Shown in pieces: positions 6,063 through 11,019 of a stretch of DNA of 11,019 nucleotides. Source of the stretch: Verrucomicrobiales bacterium (GTDB taxonomy: Bacteria > Verrucomicrobiota > Verrucomicrobiia > Verrucomicrobiales > DEV007). Under the pieces are notes generated by a model that was given only the letters and a program-made list of their open reading frames with translations, did no database searches and was not told the origin of the DNA. Made by a program: the position numbers and the translations under genes. Positions within the stretch are counted from its first letter, which is position 1. Each line of letters starts with the position of its first letter. The stretch spans positions 1 to 11,019 of the forward strand of contig JABDJT010000302.1 in the NCBI GenBank assembly GCA_013003335.1. The letters are read 5' to 3'.

Positions 6063-6078
6063 CAGTTACCAGTAACTG
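6063..6078. repeat. Short perfect hairpin in the pyrC upstream gap
   Basis: CAGTTA (6063-6068) pairs with TAACTG (6073-6078) around CCAG. It lies between the secreted-protein gene and pyrC. No U-run follows on either strand, so it is a poor terminator. An operator or processing site is possible. Confidence 0.35.
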
Positions 6079-6093
6079 GATCGCGACTAAGGA

Positions 6094-6663
6094 TCAGCCA
6101 TCAATGATTGTCAGCTTGTTTTTCTGACCGCGTCCGCGTTCTTCCGCCCAGACTTTGTGCGCGTGATTGTAAATTCGGGAAATGGTATCCTTATATTTCA
6201 GGCGGAATTCCACAGTTTTTGCGTGAGTCGTATCGGGATAGTGCTTCGTCACGATGGCATCAACATCCCCCTGCCCCGTGCGGTTTGTCGCCTTGTTCGC
6301 GAGGCCCTTGAGTCGATCCAGTGAAGCTTTGCCGGTTTGCAACGGTGAGTTATTCGTGACCGGCTCAATGTAGTAAAACCGGGCAATCAGTCCTCCATCC
6401 GTTCCCACCGTGCACTCGTAGACCCGGACACCGCCATCAATCAGATAGGTATGCTCGCTGATCGACGTGATTTGATCGAGACGGGCAGTGAATTTGCCAC
6501 CACTGGTCACACATTCCCAAAATCCTTTGATCCCGTCCTGTTCAGAGGAACCGGAATTCTCGTTGGAATTGGGAGTGGTTTGTCCAGTTTGCGGGGTTCC
6601 CTGTGCCACAGAAGTAACAGCAAAAACGGGAAGGAGGAACAGGAAAAGGACGGCATTTTTCAT
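6094..6663 (-). CDS. Secreted protein of unknown function
   Basis: I do not recognise the family. The 189-residue product starts with a clear Sec signal peptide: MKN, a hydrophobic core LFLFLLPVFAV, and a likely signal peptidase I site after SVA at residue 20. A Gln/Thr/Asn/Ser-rich linker covers about 21-44. It is followed by a compact domain at 45-189 with GFWECVTSGGKFTARLDQI, VYECTVG and a lysine/arginine-rich end. Two cysteines (51 and 84) could form a disulfide in the periplasm. The open frame extends 22 codons further upstream to 6729, but those residues would precede a textbook signal peptide, so the ATG at 6663 is preferred. A 90-base gap separates it from the DUF4350-type gene upstream; it may belong to the same transcript or have its own promoter. 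No Shine-Dalgarno is visible. Confidence 0.8.
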   Translation of the reverse strand: MKNAVLFLFLLPVFAVTSVAQGTPQTGQTTPNSNENSGSSEQDGIKGFWECVTSGGKFTARLDQITSISEHTYLIDGGVRVYECTVGTDGGLIARFYYIEPVTNNSPLQTGKASLDRLKGLANKATNRTGQGDVDAIVTKHYPDTTHAKTVEFRLKYKDTISRIYNHAHKVWAEERGRGQKNKLTIIDG

Positions 6664-6753
6664 AACAAGTATCGAGGGTTCGGATTGGATTCGTTTCAAA
6701 ATCTTCCCCGCAAATCGAACCCCGGTCAACCGGTTCGGTTTTTCAAGCCCGTT

Positions 6754-8241
6754 TCAGCTTCGTTTCTTCACCAAATCAATGAGTCGTCGGTAGGCGGAAA
6801 CTGCATCCATTTCGCGCGGATTGGCTTCATGACTGGCAAGAATTCGATCCATCTCAGTTTTCTGAGCCGGCGGCAGGCTGGTCGTTTTGCTTTTCCCCCA
6901 AACATGGGCACACCGGGCCATGATTTTTTTGGCCGGTATACTCCGTTCCAGCAGTCGAACGAGTCCGGAATTCGCTTCGGTGCCGGCGACTGAAGATGCG
7001 TTTTCCCCGACAAGACCAAATTCAATTTCTTCGGAGCCGGGAGCCAGGGAACTGGCGGATCGCCACGCCCACAAGCCAACCAGGATAAACAGGCCCACGA
7101 AGAATCCGTGGATCCGATAGCGGCGGACCAACTGCATGGCACTGTAGTTTCGGGTGGATCCGTGAACTGTTTCATCGAAAACGACGCGGGTTTTTCCACC
7201 GAGCAGCCATAAGAGAAACTCGGCATTCCCGCCCTGGTGCAGGCTCTCATTGGAGGCGAAAAAGCTGTCACTGGTGGCCACAATCGAACCATTCCCCAGC
7301 TTCCGTTCCATCACCACCGGTTGGCCGTCAACCGTGGCGACAATTTTCCAGTCCTTCCTGTGCCCCGGAGCCACTTCAAAGCGGAACTGACTAAACCAGT
7401 TCGGAAGATCAACCGGACCATCGACGGCGTCATGATCCTTTCCCGGCACCAGTTCCCATCCCCCTTCGGGACGTTCCTTGTATTCTTTGATCTCCGCGAA
7501 ATCCAGGCCCCAACGTTTTACAATGGGAGTGCCGAAATTCTTCTCCATCTGTTCTTCAAATTCCTCCTCATCGAAATCCATCCACTCATCAATTGCCTCT
7601 TCAATTGCATCCTTGTCTTTCTCTTCTTCCCCGTCTTTCCCTTTTTCGCCTCCCTTTTTTACTTTTCCGGCTTTCTTCGTCGCCTCGTTTTTGTCTTTGG
7701 AGTTTTCCGGCCTTTTTGAATTGTCCGACTCCCCCGATTTTCCGTCTTTCTTCTCATTCTCCCGTTCTTCGCGTTCCTCGGCAATGCGCCGCTTCTCCCG
7801 CAACTCCTGACGCCGGTCAAACCAGTCTTTTTCCTCCTCGGTTCTGGAGGGAGTAAAACGGGCCGGCACATTGCGGGGATTGAATGTCAGCACCAGGCGT
7901 GCCCCGTCCTCCTCAACAGCCTTTATAACGGGAGAATCGTCCTTTGCCCGAAAATCATTGATACTCTGCTGCGGAACACCCAGCAAAACGAGCGCGGTAT
8001 CCTGATCGAGTTCCTTGATTTGGGTCAGCAATTCGAAATTTCGACTCACCTCGAACCCTTCCAGATTCAGAAAGGAATCGAACAGCGCCTGGGCTCCCAG
8101 CGGGTCGCTGCGCTGGGTGGAATAATGGGGATAGATTTCGCCGCCGCTGAACCGGATTTCCATGACCCGGAAAAATCCATAACCCAAAACCACAGCCAGG
8201 AGCAGAAAGCCAAACCAGGAAAAAATACGGGAAGATTTCAT
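6754..8241 (-). CDS. DUF4350-type membrane protein with a long charged insert
   Basis: The 495-residue protein has an N-terminal membrane helix at about 7-26 and a second at about 379-394, so most of the chain between them is probably outside the cytoplasm. After the first helix, YPHYSTQRSDPLGAQALFDSFLNLEGF resembles the DUF4350 signature in which a small nucleophile-lacking Rossmann-like domain begins; LVLLGVPQQ and, later, GNGSIVATSDSFFASNESL complete it. A lysine/glutamate-rich segment at about 134-234 interrupts this domain. The C-terminal roughly 100 residues are a helical, probably cytoplasmic tail. The ATG at 8241 lies 10 bases after the DUF4129-type gene stop and begins directly at the membrane anchor; a longer frame to 8361 would overlap the upstream gene by over 100 bases and is unlikely. 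DUF4350 proteins commonly accompany MoxR ATPase and DUF4129 genes. The biochemical role is unknown. Confidence 0.78.
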   Translation of the reverse strand: MKSSRIFSWFGFLLLAVVLGYGFFRVMEIRFSGGEIYPHYSTQRSDPLGAQALFDSFLNLEGFEVSRNFELLTQIKELDQDTALVLLGVPQQSINDFRAKDDSPVIKAVEEDGARLVLTFNPRNVPARFTPSRTEEEKDWFDRRQELREKRRIAEEREERENEKKDGKSGESDNSKRPENSKDKNEATKKAGKVKKGGEKGKDGEEEKDKDAIEEAIDEWMDFDEEEFEEQMEKNFGTPIVKRWGLDFAEIKEYKERPEGGWELVPGKDHDAVDGPVDLPNWFSQFRFEVAPGHRKDWKIVATVDGQPVVMERKLGNGSIVATSDSFFASNESLHQGGNAEFLLWLLGGKTRVVFDETVHGSTRNYSAMQLVRRYRIHGFFVGLFILVGLWAWRSASSLAPGSEEIEFGLVGENASSVAGTEANSGLVRLLERSIPAKKIMARCAHVWGKSKTTSLPPAQKTEMDRILASHEANPREMDAVSAYRRLIDLVKKRS

Positions 8242-8251
8242 ATCACCCGGG

Positions 8252-10090
8252 TTAGTTCGCGGAAGCAGCGGTGGTCTGAAGATTTTGCTGTTGCTCATGA
8301 ACGGACTGCTGGGCAGCGATCCGCTCGTAGTTCCCGGTGAAGTGATCCACCGCATCATCACCGATCTGGTGTAACCCGTACCAGACCCGCTCGAACAGGC
8401 TCACATTCTCGTGAAAGGCGCTTTGCAATTCCGGAAGTGTACGCGCCTTGAGATCCAGTTCCCGAGTGTAGTCCCGATTGGATTTGAATTTTTGAATCCG
8501 CAACAGCCCCCGATCACCCAGATGGGCAAGACTCGCCAGGAACAGGGCCCGGATGGCAAGCCGGGATTCACCCGCTGCTATCTTTTCGCGCGCGAGTTTC
8601 ATCCATTCATCCTCATGCAGTTGAGAGGCCACGATGTGTTCACTTTCGAGATCGATCGTGCCGGATAGCTCCATTTCATCCAGATCGATCGGACCAGAAT
8701 CCGCGCTCCGTTTGATCAGAAGATAAACCACCCAGCCAATCAACGCGGTTAGAATTACGATCAACAGAATTGTAAACACTGTCCCGATTCCTTCTCCCAC
8801 ACCACTATTCGAATCCCGCCCTGATCCGGTCGGCGCGCGGTCTCCCCGGTTGAAAAGATTGTCAACAAACCGGTCGATCGCTTTGCTGATTCGATCCATC
8901 GTCGTTTTGATGGATTCCGCAAAATCCGTCAGAGTCCGGTTGAACCAGCTCTGCTCGCTTTCCCCCGATCCCTGCTCGAGCCGTTCGAACCGCCATTGAT
9001 ACCGCTTCTGCGTCATGGTGTCCCGGATCGAATCGTCCAGCCTTTCTACTGTGATGGGTGGCAGAGACGTGCCGGTTTCCTGAGCTGATCCCTGAGATGG
9101 CCATGCATAAATCGATAAAAAGAGAACGATACCGACGGCCACACCCGGAGTCCGTTTTTCCCGACCCCGCCCTGACGCACGGGCGGCGAGGCGACTGAGT
9201 AGATCAGCACCCGTCTGCCGCGAATCCGCATAGAAGCATCGGAGTACGTAGATCGATTTCAACAGAGGAGAGACCACAAGAAAGGCTATCAGGATCGTCC
9301 CGAAGAAAAAAGTGGTATTCAAAAATGCGGCGAGAGGGTTGGTCGTGAAAACCGATTCGATGCCAAAAAAGCTCTTGGCCAGTTGCGTCAGGTAAACAAT
9401 CGACAGAACAACATTCAGCCAGGTAATGATCGCGACCAACTTCATCAGCGTCATCACGCCAAGGTTTTGCGGCCAGTCGAAAAATGAGAGCCGGAAGGAA
9501 TCGCCGATCAATTTCCGTAGCGGTTTTTTCCCGTAATCCCTCGTAAATCCCAGCGCTGTCGCATTCTGAAAAAACGCGTAGGCCCACGGCAGCGGAATCA
9601 ATGCGATCGCAGCAAGAATCAATATCGGGACAGCAAATACCTGCACCACAACCTGAGCCGCAAAATACCGGATTTTCATCCATCCCCCCAATTCCACTCC
9701 CTGCCCCGGATTCAAGGTAGTCCACAATTTGCGGCAAAACACCGCATGCCAGCCCTTCATCCAGAAATAACCGATCGTCATTCCTGCAGCCGCTACCGGC
9801 GAATCCCGAACCGCAAAACTGCTTTGGCTCATGTCCGCCCAGAAATAAAACAGGCCCACCACGAAAGGAATTGTTCCAAGATAGAAAGTGAAAATCGTTC
9901 CTGCGGATGCGGTTCGTAACAGATGAAACGCTTCTTCAATCAATTGCAGGGAACCCCTCTCCACCCGTCGCTTCCTTTTCCGCCGCTGGTACCGGGCCAT
10001 CGATTTCTCCTGCGATTCCAATTCAGGCTCCGCTCCGGCGGGATCCTCCCCGGGCCGGGCTCGATCCAGAATCGTGACAGCATCACTCAT
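8252..10090 (-). CDS. Polytopic membrane protein with C-terminal DUF4129 domain (probable two-gene fusion)
   Basis: The 612-residue protein starts with a basic cytoplasmic segment (ARYQRRKRKRRVER, about 32-45). A module with roughly four to five membrane segments follows (near 66-83, 143-168, 211-238 and 257-280). Residues 308-336 look like an internal Sec signal: basic RGREKR, hydrophobic GVAVGIVLFLSIYA, then QGSA before QE. An external stretch with an amphipathic helix leads to another membrane helix at about 437-460. The cytoplasmic C-terminal domain (about 490-585) has the DUF4129 pattern: LAIRALFLASLAHLGDRGLL, SNRDYTREL, and FERVWYGLHQIG. The start at 10090 is fixed by a strong GGAGGAGGAG Shine-Dalgarno (10094-10103) and an 8-base overlap with the upstream zinc-finger gene. 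DUF4129 domains recur beside MoxR ATPases, DUF58 proteins and transglutaminases, suggesting a role in envelope assembly, which is unproven. Confidence 0.8.
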   Translation of the reverse strand: MSDAVTILDRARPGEDPAGAEPELESQEKSMARYQRRKRKRRVERGSLQLIEEAFHLLRTASAGTIFTFYLGTIPFVVGLFYFWADMSQSSFAVRDSPVAAAGMTIGYFWMKGWHAVFCRKLWTTLNPGQGVELGGWMKIRYFAAQVVVQVFAVPILILAAIALIPLPWAYAFFQNATALGFTRDYGKKPLRKLIGDSFRLSFFDWPQNLGVMTLMKLVAIITWLNVVLSIVYLTQLAKSFFGIESVFTTNPLAAFLNTTFFFGTILIAFLVVSPLLKSIYVLRCFYADSRQTGADLLSRLAARASGRGREKRTPGVAVGIVLFLSIYAWPSQGSAQETGTSLPPITVERLDDSIRDTMTQKRYQWRFERLEQGSGESEQSWFNRTLTDFAESIKTTMDRISKAIDRFVDNLFNRGDRAPTGSGRDSNSGVGEGIGTVFTILLIVILTALIGWVVYLLIKRSADSGPIDLDEMELSGTIDLESEHIVASQLHEDEWMKLAREKIAAGESRLAIRALFLASLAHLGDRGLLRIQKFKSNRDYTRELDLKARTLPELQSAFHENVSLFERVWYGLHQIGDDAVDHFTGNYERIAAQQSVHEQQQNLQTTAASAN

Positions 10091-10460
10091 CTGCTCCTCC
10101 TCCGGTTTCCGCTTCTCCCTCATTTTCCGCCGAGGGCGCGCTCTCCCAGATAGTTCCGTCATGAAACTGATCCGGCAAACTCGCCAATGTCTGAGCCATC
10201 GCGTAAAAAGTGCCCCAGCAAACAACGATCGCGATCGCCAGGTGAACCACGGGCATAACGGGCAACGACAGCCGACTGGCGGTTTCTTCCGGCAGCTCGC
10301 GCTCGGTGGAAAGACATCGGGCGCAAGTCAGTTTGCCGTCATGTTCCGTGATACACTCCCCGCAATAAAAGGTTCCACAGCCGGGACACCGGGCCGTCGC
10401 CGGACGGTCCACATGAATCAAACAGGTTGTCCTCGAAAGGGGTGTTGCTGCGTCAGCCAT
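10083..10460 (-). CDS. B-box-like zinc-finger protein with one membrane helix
   Basis: The 125-residue protein has a cysteine/histidine-rich N-terminal domain at 13-49: Cys13, His16, Cys25, Cys28, Cys33, Cys36, His40, Cys46 and Cys49. The pattern CxxH, RCPGCGTFYCGECITEH and CARC resembles the treble-clef B-box fold and probably binds two zinc ions. One membrane helix follows at about 68-90, then an acidic glycine-rich tail (SAENEGEAETGGGADE). The zinc domain should face the cytoplasm if the tail is outside, but topology is uncertain. The ATG at 10460 overlaps the upstream stop by 8 bases (ATGGCTGA), mirroring the 8-base overlap at its own end. A TTG 15 bases further upstream is less likely. 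Such proteins occur beside bacterial membrane operons of the DUF4129 type, where they may mediate protein contacts. No enzyme activity is indicated. Confidence 0.8.
   Translation of the reverse strand: MADAATPLSRTTCLIHVDRPATARCPGCGTFYCGECITEHDGKLTCARCLSTERELPEETASRLSLPVMPVVHLAIAIVVCWGTFYAMAQTLASLPDQFHDGTIWESAPSAENEGEAETGGGADE
10094..10103 (-). promoter_or_regulatory. Strong Shine-Dalgarno of the DUF4129-type gene
   Basis: Read on the minus strand, GGAGGAGGAG ends three bases before the ATG at 10090; the GGAGGAG part has a spacing of about 6. It selects this start over the longer open frame to 10225. It is the only clear Shine-Dalgarno in the window. Confidence 0.75.
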
Positions 10461-10995
10461 CACTTGATTCTGCAATCACAGTTGACCGGTCACTCAACCG
10501 CTTTTTCCATCGCTTCGCGTTCATCAAACCCATCATACCGAACCCGATTATGGTAAGCGAGCAGGTCAAAAAAATCAGATAAAACGCCAGATTTCCCAAC
10601 GAACTCACAGCGGCCAGGGCCTGAAACGGCCCGACAATATCCAACGTGAACGACGGGTCATCCAGCGCCACCACAAAATAGTAAACCAATCCCGTCCCCG
10701 TCATTACCAGGACCGTTCCCAGCAACCCCCACAGACAGGTTCGGACGCTGTTCGGCGCGGGATTCCGCACACCTGTCACTAGCGAGGCCATCAGCAAAAT
10801 CACCCCCGCAAGCATCCCCAGGAACGTCAGCATCACAGCGATCACAACCTCCACGTGCAGGAGCAAGGCAGAGAAAACGCCGCACCCCAGGAATACCGCA
10901 AAAGCCGGGCCTGCCAGCCTTGGGTCGCGCACTCGCAAATCGTCTCCGCTTCCGGTCGCTCGCGTTCGCGGTTTATCTTTGGATGCTGAGTCCAC
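10453..10995 (-). CDS. Four-helix membrane protein of unknown function
   Basis: The 180-residue product has a basic, polar N-terminus (1-27), four predicted membrane helices at about 29-48, 51-74, 86-109 and 134-157, and a short basic end (KRWKKRLSDR at 161-170). The positive charge on both ends suggests that both termini are cytoplasmic. I do not recognise a family. The start is the GTG at 10995; an in-frame TAG lies two codons upstream at 10999-11001, so no earlier start is possible. The first in-frame ATG would remove helix one. The stop overlaps the zinc-finger gene by 8 bases, making it the first visible gene of the coupled membrane operon. The seven codons upstream of the TAG (to the window edge) are open and might be the end of another gene, but are too short to call. 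Confidence 0.75.
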   Translation of the reverse strand: MDSASKDKPRTRATGSGDDLRVRDPRLAGPAFAVFLGCGVFSALLLHVEVVIAVMLTFLGMLAGVILLMASLVTGVRNPAPNSVRTCLWGLLGTVLVMTGTGLVYYFVVALDDPSFTLDIVGPFQALAAVSSLGNLAFYLIFLTCSLTIIGFGMMGLMNAKRWKKRLSDRSTVIAESSDG

Positions 10996-11019
10996 TTCCT
11001 AATCCGCCTGTTTCTCCGG

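Noticed and set aside
6680..6745. Possible terminator between the DUF4350-type gene and the secreted-protein gene (CGAACC with GGTTCG arms)
   Set aside because: The stem is 6 bp and no U-run follows in the minus-strand direction; the T-run lies on the wrong side for the genes present.
7237..7719. A plus-strand frame with hydrophobic, Phe/Leu-rich segments that could look like a membrane protein
   Set aside because: It is the complement of the Lys/Glu-rich coding region of the DUF4350-type gene, where purine-rich codons produce artificial Phe, Leu and Ser runs.

Overview
The window looks like chromosomal DNA of a Verrucomicrobiota or related PVC bacterium. The reasons are indirect: the CehA/McbA-type protein end, the DUF4129/DUF4350 membrane operon, near-absent Shine-Dalgarno sequences, and ssb promoter boxes resembling the TGTTC-N4-GAACA LexA motif reported for Verrucomicrobia. 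Phylum placement is an inference. There are no rRNA or tRNA genes, CRISPR arrays, transposase genes or phage genes. Most of the window is ordinary housekeeping and accessory chromosome.

Layout, left part (+ strand): the 3' end of a CehA/McbA-like metallohydrolase gene (to 554); a monomeric sarcosine oxidase / N-methyl-tryptophan oxidase-type flavoenzyme (609-1766); a 169-bp leader with an inverted repeat; rpsB (1936-2613) and tsf (2672-3568), the conserved translation pair, closed by a strong UUCG-loop terminator (3597-3626); an unrecognised coiled-coil protein behind an AT-rich promoter region (3712-4185); and ssb (4255-4641), with a sigma70-like promoter flanked by two near-consensus LexA-type boxes.

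Right part (- strand, read from 11019 leftwards): a four-helix membrane protein (10995-10453), a B-box-like zinc-finger protein with one membrane helix (10460-10083), a large membrane protein ending in DUF4129 (10090-8252) and a DUF4350-type membrane protein (8241-6754). The first three overlap by 8 bases at each junction and the fourth follows after 10 bases, so they very probably form one translationally coupled operon. A secreted protein of unknown function (6663-6094) and class I dihydroorotase pyrC (6036-4765) follow on the same strand. pyrC converges on ssb across a 123-bp gap.

The DUF4129/DUF4350 pair belongs to a gene neighbourhood often found with MoxR AAA+ ATPases and DUF58 proteins. 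Neither is present here, but they could lie beyond 11019. The points most worth a second look are the ssb control region with its tip-less SSB, the zinc-finger/DUF4129/DUF4350 membrane operon with a probable gene fusion, and a 16-base repeat shared in opposite orientation by two intergenic regions.
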